64,000 nucleotides of DNA from Sciurus carolinensis (Eukaryota > Chordata > Mammalia > Rodentia > Sciuridae). The position numbers were made by a program, and so were the translations under genes. The DNA lies in assembly GCF_902686445.1 (NCBI RefSeq), contig NC_062219.1, forward strand, positions 40,265,056-40,329,055, given 5' to 3'. A model generated the notes under the pieces. The model was not told the DNA's origin and did no database searches. It saw only the letters and a list, made by a program, of their open reading frames with translations. Positions 49,429 to 60,615 of the stretch are shown in pieces. Numbering within the stretch: position 1 is the first letter of the stretch; every line of letters starts with the position of its first letter.

Positions 49429-50902
49429 AACACGAATAATCACATAATTGCTTTAATATATTTTTGGATTTCTTATTTTTTTAATGAAGGAAAAACTTTG
49501 CCCATCTTTTCTTTAAAAAAAAAAAAAAAGGAAAGACACTGGACAGAAAAAGTTCCTTCTTTCAGCAACACTCTATTTTTTCAGGAAAGAAAAATTTTCC
49601 TAGAGGCACCCAGCAGACATCTTTAGATATCATTACCTAAAAATTTGTCACAAGAATACCCCAAATCTAATTATTGAGAAAAAAACTGAAATTACAAGAG
49701 TGGTTTTGATCAATTGCGGTACATCCTTTGGACTCAAAGGAAGATTAGACCTCCTTGAGATCTGTGTTCTAAGTCCAAAGACCTGGGCAAAATTGAGATG
49801 CTCTTAACAAAGAACAGGGACAGTGGTGTCTACCACTAAAAGTAAATAATAGATATTTTATACTTCTTTTTTTATCCTAGAGAAATACCCAATCCTTTGC
49901 TTCAGTAAGTCTAAACTTATTCAACTAAGTAGCAAAGTAATTTACTGATCATACCCAGAGTAAACATAACTTGACCATCTATGGAGAAAGAACATGAAAA
50001 AATAGATAAAAACAAACAAGCAAGTAAAAATATATATATACAGTATATTCCACATTGCCCAGATTGAACTTAATGAGCAAGCAGAAAGGGAAAATACACA
50101 GTGTTAGATGTCTCACTGGAGATGTTAAATATCTATCATTTGATAAAGCAGAAAAAATGTATAGATAATATTAAGAATATTAGGATAATGAAAACAGAGA
50201 TCTTAGAAGAGTAAAAAGTAGAAAGTAAATGACATTTTCAAAATGTATAGTTATGGGTTTAGTAAGAACTGGTAGATGTGTGGTGGTTTTTCATTTCAAT
50301 TGAATAAGCATAGTCTACAATTGTTTTTTTTTTTTCTTTTGTAATTGGAAAAATAACTGGTCACCTTCAACTGGAAAAGTTTAATTTTACTTTACTTGTA
50401 CCATGTCTATCCTTCATCTCAAATTCAAAGAAATTCTATTAGTTATGTAAATAGCCTTCTAAAATAGGTAAATTATCATAATTGGGGAATATGATGTATC
50501 TATCAATATGACCTTTAATGATGTGTAATTGCTATACTTTACTTAAAATTATCCAAACACAGATACAGGTTAAATTAAAAAAAAAAATCTTTTGTAAGCT
50601 CACACATTGAGGAATGCTCTTTCTTCTTGGGTTGTTTGTATGACATTAGATTTTATATGTAGGTTGAGTTTAAAAATTCTCTCAAAGATTTTAAACTCTA
50701 AAATGCAATTTCCCAACTTAATTTTGTATAGAAACATTTCTATCCAAATTTTTACTGTTCTATTTTTTTCTGCCTAAGAGACATAATGACATTTACCAAT
50801 ATTTCATGTGATATCCATCTGTCTTCTGAATATCTCTCTTGGTTGGATATTGTCCAGACTGAAAGCTAAGTCATAACAAATCTGATGAATATAGTTTGCT
50901 AT
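49429..50902. other. Unassigned AT-rich interval
   Basis: No exon or named repeat recognised. A-rich and T-rich runs lie at 49,515, 50,322 and 50,578. Confidence 0.45.
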
Positions 50903-51322
50903 TGTATTAGTCAGCTTTTTTTTTTTTGCCAATGTGACTGAAAGGACCCAACCAGAATAATTGTAGGGGAGGAAAAGTTTATTAAAGGCTCATGGTTTCA
51001 GAGTTTTTAGTCTGTAGAAGTCTATAGAAGTAATTCCTCGGGGCTTGAGGTGAGAGTGTGGCACATGGAAGTAGCTCACATGATGATCTGGAAGCAGAGA
51101 GAGAGAGAGACGCCACTCTTCAGATACAAAATATATACCCCATTGCCATGACCCCAATCAACCACTTCCTCCAGCCACACGCCACCTGCCTCCAGTTACC
51201 ACTCAGTTAATCAGGGATTAATTCACTGATTAGGTTAAGGCTATAACCCAATCATTTCTCCTCCAAATCTTCTTCTGTCTCACATGTGAACTTTTGGGGG
51301 ATGCCACATCTAAACCATAACA
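50903..51322 (-). mobile_element. MST-like ERVL-MaLR LTR, antisense, probable solo LTR
   Basis: Reversed MST/MaLR layout: 'tgtattagtcagc' at the left, 'ggaaaagtttattaaaggct', 'catggtttcagag', 'ggcttgaggtgagag', 'gcagagagagagag', 'cacctgcctccagttaccac', 'ctgattaggttaaggct' and 'gggggatgccacatctaaac', ending 'cataaca'. The ends are TG...CA, and the 5-bp flanks are 'gctat' (50,898-50,902) and 'ggtat' (51,323-51,327), a TSD with one mismatch. No internal retroviral sequence adjoins. Confidence 0.85.
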
Positions 51323-51501
51323 GGTATATTGGTATTTTGACTCACTGGTTCCAGTGTCCTAAGAAGTCTAAAGAAGTGAAACCTCTAATGAGACAGTCAT
51401 GTGTTCAAGTTTAAATATTAATTCCATGTTTAGAAGGAACTTAAAAATTCACAGATTCTTAATTAAATACCTCTATTTGAATGCATGCTGCATGAGACAT
51501 A

Positions 51502-51682
51502 TTTTTTAAAATTATTTATTTATTTTTATTTTTTACAGACTGCAGTTTGATTCATTGCACACAAATGGGGCACATCATTTCATTTCTATGGTTATACATG
51601 ATGTAGATTCATACCATTTGTGTAATCATACATGTACATAGGTCAATGATATCTCTCTCATTCCACCATTTTTATGGTATCC
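51502..51682 (-). mobile_element. L1 3'-UTR fragment, antisense
   Basis: A T-rich start, then 'gattcattgcacacaaatgg', 'accatttgtgtaatcataca' and 'catgtacataggtcaatg'. This is the same tail region as 31,920-32,005 but of a different subfamily. Confidence 0.75.
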
Positions 51683-51719
51683 TCAGAAGAGCTAAAACAA
51701 ATCATCATGGAACATGCAA

Positions 51720-51893
51720 ATTTTTTATTAATTATCTTTGTACTGGGGATTAAACCAGAGGAGTTCAACCACTGGGCTTCATCCCCAGACCTTTTATGTA
51801 TTTTTTATTTTGAGACAGGGCTTTGCTAAGTTGCTGAGGCTAACTTTGAACTGGGACACTGGGATTGCAGGTGTGCACCACTATGTCCCAAAC
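51720..51893 (-). mobile_element. B1-dID SINE with internal deletion, antisense
   Basis: 'tactggggattaaaccagag' and 'caaccactgggcttcatccc' (ID half) precede 'ttgctaagttgctgaggcta', and then 'actgggattgcaggtgtgca'. About 30 bases of the B1 half between 'aactgg' and 'gacactggg' are missing compared with the full copies. Confidence 0.85.
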
Positions 51894-51960
51894 TTTATTT
51901 TTAAATCAGTTCTTTTAAAAGGATAACTGTCAGTTATTTCAAATGTGTAAGTTTGTGGTA

Positions 51961-51995
51961 TTTTTTTGTGTGTGTGTGTGCATGTGTGTGTGTAC
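51961..51995 (+). repeat. (GT)n microsatellite
   Basis: GT units with one CA interruption ('gtgtgtgtgtgtgcatgtgt'). Confidence 0.9.
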
Positions 51996-52312
51996 AATAG
52001 GAAACTAATATACTAATACTTAAGTTTTCAATTTAAAAAAAGGTTTTATAAGTGCCAAGAAATTTACCATGCAGTATAACTGTTATAAAGACATTACATA
52101 TTGAGTTAACTGGATTTAATAGAATGCTGCAAACTGAGTTTTGTTTCTATTTTGAAGTTGACAGATGAAATTGTATGTCTTTATCAGGTAAAACAAGTTG
52201 TTCTGAGGCACATTGTGGGATGGTTAAATCCAACTCATTAACAATTCGTTACTTCAGAAGGTTGTCAAGTTTGTAGTAAGAATGTGTAAGAGCCACTCTC
52301 TTTGGGTTTGTC

Positions 52313-52326
52313 AAGAATACAATATA
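52313..52326 (+). repeat. Target-site duplication, left copy
   Basis: 'aagaatacaatata', identical to 58,839-58,852. It flanks the full-length L1 together with the SINE in its tail. Confidence 0.9.
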
Positions 52327-54290
52327 GTCAGTGGTGAAGATAGTGGAATAGAGAAGGTTGCTTTCCAAGCTGCTCTGTGGTGTGAAACCAAGCAAGTAGA
52401 TAAACAGCTTCTCAGTGAGGTGAGTGAAAAGGAGAATTTTATTGGTATTTAATACTGGACTCTCAGAACACTGTAGGGACTCAGAAGGTTGGATTTAATA
52501 AAAGAAGAATAACCGTCACTGGCATCAGTCACTGGAGTGGAGTCACTGTGAGCACACTGGAGAGCTGGAGAGGGGAACTAAGAAAACCTGCATTTCAGGT
52601 GGCATCGTAGCATGTCTTGATATGGAGAAATCAGAGATCAAGAACACTGTGGGACTGATCCAGTGGGTGAGCTACACTGTATCCTCCTGTGGGAAAAAAT
52701 GCTCTGCATCTCTCAGCTGTCCATGGAGATCTGAAGCAGAGGTCACTTTTCCCACTATCCTATGGTGACTGGCAGCTGTAGAAACAAGTCAAGGTGCCCA
52801 GACCTGTAATCTGAACTAGGTCCATAAACCAGACCAGGCAGAGGCCTGACACATGACTCAGAGTATGACTAGAAAACCAGGAGAAATTCAAATGCAGATA
52901 GTGTTTTACCCAGAGGAATAAGGGAAATTCAGCCCAGAGAGATCCTGGGTCCCTCTTACCCTTTGAGTCTGGCATTCTCCCAGCTGGGGTGGGCTGGGAA
53001 TTTAATCAGGCATGTGGGAGTGAGTGTGCCCTTGGGGAGGGACTAAGCCCAGGAAGCTGGGAAAGATGGAAACAATGGGTAGCTGAGGGGTGAAGGATTG
53101 GTTCCTTTACTACATTAGTGAACCCAGGGGAGACTCCTGTTATAGTCCCAGCACATATTAGAAGCTGCCAGGCTCTGAAAGAGTGCTTATTTAAAACCTT
53201 CAGACCAGTCACCATTTAGAAAAGCACTGGGGAACTAAATCCTAAACTAAACCCTGCCTTCAGGAGCTCCACCTTTGGAAACTGCTCTCACAGAACTCTA
53301 CAGTGACCCCACCTTGAGAGTGGAGCAGACAACACTCTCCAACGTGCCCCACCTCATACTGCAAGAAGAAAAGTCAAGAATTTTTGAACTCCAACTGGCA
53401 ACTTGACAAAAAATACAAAAAGAAGAAGGTCTTCACTGCCAGTGGCTACTACTCTTGTATACAATATATACCTCAAGAAAAAAGGCAAAGAAAGACACTT
53501 GGGAAGAGACAGTCAACATATATTGCTATTGACAATTTTTGATCACTATGACAGAAACAATTCCTTAATTTTTCATCAAGAACCCTTTTCTCTTTTTCTA
53601 CTCTTCTTTCTTGTTCTCGCTTTCTCTTTCTCTCGGTTGTGTTCTCAATGGTTAATGGACATTTATACACATATATAGTTGTCTCATTTTCTCCTTTCTA
53701 GAATTTTTTGAAAGTAGTTATTTTTCAAGACTCTGTCTTTTGAGGTCTAGGGTGTTTAGTATATTTTGGGTTTTTCTATATTGTTTTCCACTTATCTATT
53801 TCTCTAGATGCTCTTTCTCAGTTTTCTTTTGCTAACAGCCAAATTCTATTATTCTCTCTTTCACGCTTCTTTTAATTTTTTACTTCTACTTTCTCTTCTC
53901 CTCACATCCTACATCTCTTCTGTATGTTCTCTGTTCACCTTTTTTTAAAATAGCAAATCCTCTTGTAAGCTTACCGTTTTTACTGTTGGCAATTGATTAT
54001 GATACTGTTTCTGTTTATTGTTCCAATTACCATGATAGATGTCTTAATAGGAACTAATTATTTAGTTTAATGCTGTATATTGGTTGCATTGGTGGTTGTT
54101 ATTATTTGTCACCCCCTAAGCCTTGGGGTACCACAAATCTTCAGGAATACTGGAAGTTCATAGAATAGAAGCTCTGCAGCCTTAGATTCATAATGATAAA
54201 TGGGTAGACACACAATGAGATAAAAAGTGAAGAATCAAACCATCTTAAACAAACCAAAATTCCTCAAAAACAGAACCCATTGACACCACA

Positions 54291-55060
54291 ATGGATAAAA
54301 ATGTCAAAGAAGAAATGTAGAGATTTTATAGTTAAACTGATCTGCAAGATAAAAGACCATGTAAGAAGAAAAACAGAGAAAATACAAGAGGTGAAAGATC
54401 ATTTCAATAAATAGAGATAGATTATGAAAAAGAACCACATGAAAATCCATGAAATGAAGGAATCAGTAAACCAATTAAAAATTTAACAGAAAGCATCACC
54501 AACAGGGTAGGCCACTTGGAAGACTGAGTTTCAGGAAATAAAGATTAAATATATAATCTTGAAAATAAAGTTGACCACAGAGAAAAGATGTTAAGAGACC
54601 ATGAACAGAACTTTCAAGAAATATGGGATAAGATGAAAAGACCAAATTTAAGGTTTATCATGTTAGATGAAGACTCTGAAATATAAACTAAAGGAATGCA
54701 CAATCATTTTAATGATATAATATCAGAAAAAATATTAGTCTTAAAAATAAAGTGTAAAATCGAGTACAGGAGGAATACAGAACTTCAAACATACAAAATA
54801 AGAATAGAATTTCAAAGACTGCTATGGAAAAAGGGCAGGTCATGTTTAGAGGGAAACCAATCCAAATTGCAGTTGATTTCTCAGTCAGATTCTAAAACCT
54901 AATAGATGTAGGAATAATATACACCAAACTCTGAGATAAATGAATGCCAGCCAAGAGTACTATACCCAGCAAGATTAAGCTTCATATTTAAAGATGAAAT
55001 AAAAAGCTTCCATGAAAAAGAAAAGTTAAAAGAATTCCCAACCTAAAAGTCTGCACTACA
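54291..55060 (+). pseudogene. L1 ORF1 relic
   Basis: A start-like ATG lies at 54,291. Lys/Glu-rich coiled-coil traces follow ('gaaatgaaggaatcagtaaa', then 'ttgaaaataaagttgacca'). After them come 'caagaaatatgggataagat', matching the conserved boundary before the RNA-binding domain, and a C-terminal trace 'gttgatttctcagtcagatt' to 'gcttccatgaaaaagaaaag'. Stops and shifts interrupt it throughout, and the longest open piece is only about 68 codons. Confidence 0.65.
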
Positions 55061-55189
55061 AAACATACTCAGTAAAATATTTCATGAAGAAGAAATGAAA
55101 AATAAATATGGAAACCAGCAGAGAGAAGAATGACACCAGAAGAACAGTCAATCAATGGAGAAACTAATACAAATTAAAAACTAGAAATA

Positions 55190-58120
55190 AATCAAAATGA
55201 TGGGTAATAGAAATGATTTCTCAATCATGACAATGAATGTAAAAGGCCGAAATTGACCATTCAAAAGACATAGACTGACAGATTATATTAAAAAATAAGG
55301 CCTGACAGTATGCTGTCTCCAAGAGCCTCAACTTAGAGACAAAAACATCCACAGACTAAAGGTGAAAGGATGGGGAAAAACATGTCATTCACATGGATCT
55401 CATAAACAAGCAGGGGTTTCTATCCTCGTATTAGATAAATTGGATTTCAAGTCAAAGCTAATCAGAAGAGATAAAGAAGATCATTTCATATTGCTTAAGG
55501 GAATTATCCAACATAAGAAGTAACAATTATAAATATTTACGTCTCAAACCATAGAACATCTATGTACATCAAACAACACTTTTCAATATTAAGAATTAAA
55601 TAGACCACAACAGAATAATACTGAGTGAATTTAACATGTCTCTCTCATCATGAAATAGGTCTTCCAAGCAAAAACTAGATAAAGAATCTACAAAATTAAA
55701 AAATGCAATTAATTACTTAGACCTAATAGACATATTTCATTCAACAATGTATGAATGTACTTTCTTCTCAGCTACACATAGATCATTTTCTGAAATGGAC
55801 CCTATCTTAGAACACAAGGCAACTTTTAAAAAATAAAATAAATAGAGATAATATCTTTCATTCTATCAGATTATAATGGAATGAAATTATAATCAACAAT
55901 AAGATAAAAAATAGAAGCTACTCTAATCTTGGAGACTAAATAACATGAAAGTGAATGATGAATGGGTAACAGAAGAAAATCAGGGGTGAAATAAAGAAAT
56001 ACTTAGACATAAATGAGAATAGTGAAACAACATATCAAAATCTCTGGGACACTATAAAGGTGGTTCCAAAAGGAAAGTTCACAGCATTGAACTCATTTTT
56101 TAAGAGAATAGAAACTCACCAAATACACTAACATTACATTACAATGCCCTAGAAAAAGATGAACATATCAACACCAAAATTATTAGAAGACAGGAAATAG
56201 TAAAAATCAGACCCAAAATCAATGAAATTGAAACAAAATGAAAAAATTTTTCAAAAAAAATCAATGAAACAATATTTGGGTTCTTTACAAAAATAAATAA
56301 AATTGATAATTCTTCACTAAGCAAACTGAAAGAAAGAGAGAACAAACTCAAATTACTAAAAATTTTGATGAAAAAAAGAGTATCACCATGAACACTACTG
56401 AAATACAGAGGATAATCAGAAACTATTTTGAAAATTTATACTCCAATGAAATAAAAAATCTTAAAGACATCCAGAAATTTCTAGAGACATATGATCTACC
56501 TAAATTGAACGAGGATGGCATAGAAAATTTAGACCCATCAATTTCAACTCAGGAAATTGAAGATGCCATCAAGCATATACAAACAAAGAAAAGCCTAGGG
56601 ACAAATGGATTCTCAGTCAAGTTCTATTAGACCTTTAAAGAAGAATTAACACCAGGCCTCCTTAAATTATTCCATGAAACAGAAACAGAAGGAACTCTTC
56701 CAAACTCTTTCTATGAAGCTAGTATCACCCTGATACCAAAATCAGACAATGATACATCAAGGAAAGAAATCTTCAGACCAATATCCCTGATGAAGATATA
56801 TGTAAAAATTCTTAAAATACTGGCAAATTGCAGACAAAATCACATTGCAAAGATAGCACACTATGATCAAGTGGGTTTCACTCCAGCAATGGTTCAACAT
56901 ACAGAAATCAATAATAGACTTAAAGAACCACATGATTATCTCAATTGATGTAGAAAAATCATTTGACAAAATTCAATATCCATTTATACTCAAAACACTA
57001 GAAAAACTAGGAATAGTAGAAACATACTTCAACTTTGTAAAAATAATAAACATCAAACCAAGGCCAACATCATTCTAAACAGAGAAAAATTGAAAGCATA
57101 CCCTCAAAAACTGGAACAAGACATGGATGCCCTTTTTTCATCACTTCTATTCAACATAGTCTTTAAAACTTAAGCCAGAGCAAAAGGCAAAAGAAAGAAA
57201 GTAAAGGGATACAAAAAGGAAAAGAAGAACTCAAACTATCTCTGTTTGCCCATGACATGATCTTATATTTTGAAGATCCAAAAATCTCTACCAGGAAACT
57301 TCTAGAACTCATAAATGAATTCAGCAAAGTAATAGGATATAAAATTAACATTCACAAATCAATTGTGTTCCTATATGTCAATGATGAATCAGCCAAGAAA
57401 GAAATTTTAAAAACTATCCCATTCATAATAGCCTCAAACAAACAAACAAAGAAAAAAATAAACCTTGGGAATCAATCTAATAAAAGATGTGAAAGACCTC
57501 TACAATGATAACTATGGAACACTAAAAAAAGAAATTGTAGAAGACCTTAGAAGATGGAATGATTGCCCATGTTCTTGGATAGGACAGAATTAATATTGTC
57601 AAAAGGGCCATACCACCAAAAGCACTACACAAATTTAATGCAATTCATACTAAAATTCCAATTATGTTCTTCATATAAATAGAAAAGGCAGTCATGAAAT
57701 TCATTTGGAAAAATAAGTGAACCAGAATAGTCAAAGAAATCTTTAGTGAGAAAAATGAAGCTGGAGGCATCATAGTAACAGAACTTATATTATACTACAT
57801 ACCTATAGTAATAAAACAGTATGGTATTGGCACCAAAAAAGACATGAATACCAAAGGAACAGAATAGAAGACATGGAGACTTAATCCACATAAATACAGT
57901 TGTCTCATACTAGACAAAGGTGCCATAAACTTATATTGGAGAAAAATAACCTCTTAAGCAAGTAGTGCTGGGAAAACTAGAAATCCATTATGTAGCAAAA
58001 TGAAATCAAAGCCCTATCTCTCACCCTGGACAAAACTCAACTCAAAGTGGACTAAGAACATAGGTATTAGACCAGAATACTGCACATACCAGAAAAAACA
58101 TATAGATCCAACACTCCAAC
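55190..58120 (+). pseudogene. L1 ORF2 relic (endonuclease and reverse transcriptase)
   Basis: The endonuclease start is seen around 55,215-55,300 (MTMNVKG, then KRHRLTDYI) and the catalytic-Glu motif as LQEPQL near 55,317. The reverse-transcriptase domain has 'EIQRIIRNYFENLYSNEIKN' (56,400), '[20 protein letters not shown]' (about 56,690), 'DYDQVGF'-like text (56,862) and the active-site block at 57,245-57,256, which reads FAHD instead of FADD. Many stops and frameshifts break it, and the C-terminal part is deleted after about 58,115. No activity is possible. Confidence 0.85.
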
Positions 58121-58619
58121 ATACCCTTTAAAAGTTGAATGGATAAAGATAACATAGTCTATATACATATTGGAATATTACTCAGCCATAAAGAATGACT
58201 TCATTACATTTGGCAGTAAATGGAAGGATCCAGATGCTATCACGCTAAGTGAAATAAGCCAATTCCCCAAAACCAAAGTTTGAATTGTTTTTTTTTTTTC
58301 TGATGGCATCCACATGGACACTCTCACACAACAAGGTAGAGGGAGAGGAAGAATAGAAGGTCAGTGGATTAGACAAAGGGGAATGAAGGGAAGGGAGGGG
58401 ATGTAGAAATAGAAAAGACAGTGGAATGAATCTCATGCAACTTTTCAATGTAAATATGTGAATATACCACAGTGAATCTCAACATTGTGTAAATCCACAA
58501 GACTGAGATCCTAATTAGAATAAGATATACTCCATGTCTGTATAAATATGTCAAAATACTCTATTGTCATGTATAACTAAAAAGAGCAAATAAAATTATA
58601 AAAATAATAATAGAATATA

Positions 58620-58838
58620 GCTGGGCACAATGGTGCATACTTGTATTTCTAGCAACTAAGGAACCTCAGGCAGGATGATTGCAAGTTCAAAGCCAGCCTC
58701 AGTAACTTAGCAAGGCCCTGACCAACTTAGTGAGACCCTGTCTCAAAATTAAAAATAAAACGTTCTAGGGATGTGGTTCAGTGGTTCAGTGCCTCTGGGT
58801 TCAATTCCCCATACCAAAAACAAAAAGAAACTACAAAA
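58620..58838 (+). mobile_element. B1-dID SINE in the tail of the full-length L1
   Basis: 'gctgggcacaatggtgcata', 'cctcaggcaggatgattgca' and 'gttcaaagccagcctcagta' (B1 half), then 'agggatgtggttcagtggtt' and 'gtgcctctgggttcaattcc' (ID half) and an A-rich end. It lies between the L1 poly(A) region and the L1's 3' TSD, so it was inserted into the L1 tail afterwards. Its own TSD may be the partly matching 'agaatata' before it and 'agaatacaatata' after it. Confidence 0.92.
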
Positions 58839-58852
58839 AAGAATACAATATA
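58839..58852 (+). repeat. Target-site duplication, right copy
   Basis: 'aagaatacaatata', identical to 52,313-52,326. The antisense old L1 resumes directly after it. Confidence 0.9.
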
Positions 58853-59358
58853 TTTCCATTGACCAGAGTTGTCATGCTATACAATAGATAGCACTCAGCC
58901 CTCCAATCTAAATGTAATTAAGCAGAATTTGGCCATCATTTCCCCAATTCCCCATCCATTCCCATCATTCCATCCTCTGGAAACCACCATTCTGCTTTCT
59001 ACTTCGGAAATCAACTGTTTTTAGATCCTACATTTGAGTGAGATCATGAGGAATTTCTTTCTGTTGCCTGGCTTACTTCACTTAGAAATATTTCCATGTT
59101 CCTGCAAATAACAAGATTTCTTTTTATGGCTGCATATATTCCCACTGTGACTATATACTAAATTTTCTCTATCCATTCATTAATTCATGGACACAATTTA
59201 ATTCCACATCTTGGCTAATGTGAATGGTTCTGCAATAAACATGGGAGTAGATATGTCTTTGATAAATGGATTTCATTTCCTTTAGATATCTAGTTGTATG
59301 GTAGCTCTATTTAAAAAAAATTTAGAGCCCTTCATACTGTTTTTCATAAGTGCTGTAC

Positions 59359-59900
59359 AACATTTCCCTTATTTGTGGTTTTTATTTTCATGGTTTCAGT
59401 TACCCATAGTCAATCACAGGTCAAAAATATTAGATGGAAAATTCCAGAAATAAACAATTCATGAATTTTAAATTGCACACCATTCTGAGTAGGGTAATGA
59501 AATCTTGTGCTGTCTTCCTCTGTCCCATCCCAGATGTGAATTGCCCTTGTCCAGCATGTCCATGCTGTAGATGCTGCCAGTCTGTTAGTACTGTAGTCAC
59601 TATCTTGGCTATGAGATTGACAGTCATAGTACTGTAGTGCTTCTGTTCAATTAACTTAATAATGGTCCCAAAGCACAAGAAAAATGATGTGGGCAATTTT
59701 TATAGTATGTGGTTATAATTGTTCATTTTATTAGGAGCTAGCGTTGTCCATCCTTTACTGTGCTTAACTTATAAATTAAAGTTTTACAGTTATGTATGTG
59801 TAAGAAAAGCTGTATTCAGAGCCCTCTGTATTTTCTGTAGTTTCAGGTATCCATTGGGTGTTTCAGGACATAGTCCCTACATATATAGGGGACTACTGCA
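59359..59900 (+). mobile_element. Internally deleted Tigger (TcMar) DNA transposon
   Basis: The left end 'caacatttcccttatttgtg' is followed by 'ggtttcagttacccatagtc', 'aaaattccagaaataaacaa' and 'ttctgagtagggtaatgaaa'. A remnant of the transposase start, 'aataatggtcccaaagcaca', is at about 59,660. The right end includes 'tttcaggtatccattgggtg' and 'aggggactactgca'. The ends are inverted relatives. Most of the transposase gene is absent. It splits the antisense L1 between 'gtgctgta' and 'taatttatagtcc', which fits insertion at TA. Confidence 0.8.
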
Positions 59901-60534
59901 TTAATTTATAGTCCTACCTCTAGTATGTAAGGGTTCCATGCATTCTTGCCCAAATGATCTTTTGTCTTTTGATAATAACCAATTTAACAGAGTTAAGGTG
60001 ATATCTCATTGTGGTTTTGGTTTACATTTTCCTGATGATTAGGCATCATGAGCATTTTGTCTGATATCCATATGATAATTGTATGTCTTCTTTTGAGAAA
60101 TATCTATTTAGCTCATTTTTCTCTTTATAAACTTGGTTGTTAGCTTGCTATTATGTTGTTAACTTCCTTATATATTTTCTGTATTAATGCCTTATCGGAT
60201 GTGTAGTTTGCAAGTGTTTTCTCCCATTCTGTAGGTTGTCTCTTCATTGTGTTGTTTCCATTGCCATGCAGAAGGTTTTGAGTTTGGTGTCATCCATGGG
60301 TTTATTCATTTATTCTGTTGTCTGTGATTGTCAGGTAATAGCAAAAACACCCATGTCATGGAATGTTTCCCCATGTTTTCTTCCAGTAGTTTCAGGGTTT
60401 CAAATATTCAGACTGAATTTTATTGTATAATTTTCCTTTTGAATTAGAATCCATTTTGATAATAGTATAATAATTTGCCTAAGAAGATTTCTACAATTAG
60501 AATTGTTAAGATTATTTGTTTTAAATTAGTTAAT

Positions 60535-60615
60535 AGAATTACATATCTAGAAGGTAGGCGACCTGGGTTTAAATATTAACTCTATAATGAATTTATCTTG
60601 ATAATCTAGTAAAAT
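60535..60615 (+). mobile_element. MIR fragment
   Basis: 'gtaggcgacctgggtttaaa' and 'attaactctataatgaattt' resemble the MIR 5'/core region. Confidence 0.45.

Larger units (their letters stand above)
52327..58608 (+). mobile_element. Full-length (about 6.3 kb) but dead L1
   Basis: It has all parts in order. The 5' UTR (about 52,327-54,290) starts with 'gtggtgaagatagtggaata' and includes a pyrimidine-rich stretch at 53,580-53,940. The ORF1 relic is at about 54,291-55,060, the ORF2 relic at about 55,190-58,120, and the 3' UTR ends 'tgtcatgtataactaaaaag' and 'aaataaaattataaaaa'. The 14-bp TSD supports a single retrotransposition. Both ORFs are broken many times, and about 0.7 kb of ORF2 3' end and 3'-UTR start is missing near 58,120. 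It is a molecular fossil, clearly older than the L1 at 47.9 kb. Confidence 0.88.
52185..60465 (-). mobile_element. Old L1 (L1MB-like) in antisense, split by later insertions
   Basis: The left piece (52,185-52,326) has 'cacattgtgggatggttaaa' and 'aactcattaacaatt'. The right piece (58,839-60,465) continues with 'gtcatgctatacaatagata', 'cccattcccatcattccatc', 'tagatcctacatttgagtga', 'cttggctaatgtgaatggtt' and 'gaaggttttgagtttggtg'. Read in reverse these are one L1 3' UTR plus the end of ORF2. A full-length L1 interrupts it at 52,327-58,838 and a Tigger element at 59,359-59,900. It is therefore older than both. Confidence 0.8.

Noticed and set aside
53403..53678. Plus-strand frame of 91 codons and overlapping minus-strand frame
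   Set aside because: Both fall in the L1 5' UTR, including its pyrimidine-rich stretch. There is no ORF there in known L1s and no domain.
59434..59904. Frames of 61-88 codons on both strands
   Set aside because: They lie within the internally deleted Tigger element and do not match its transposase frame.
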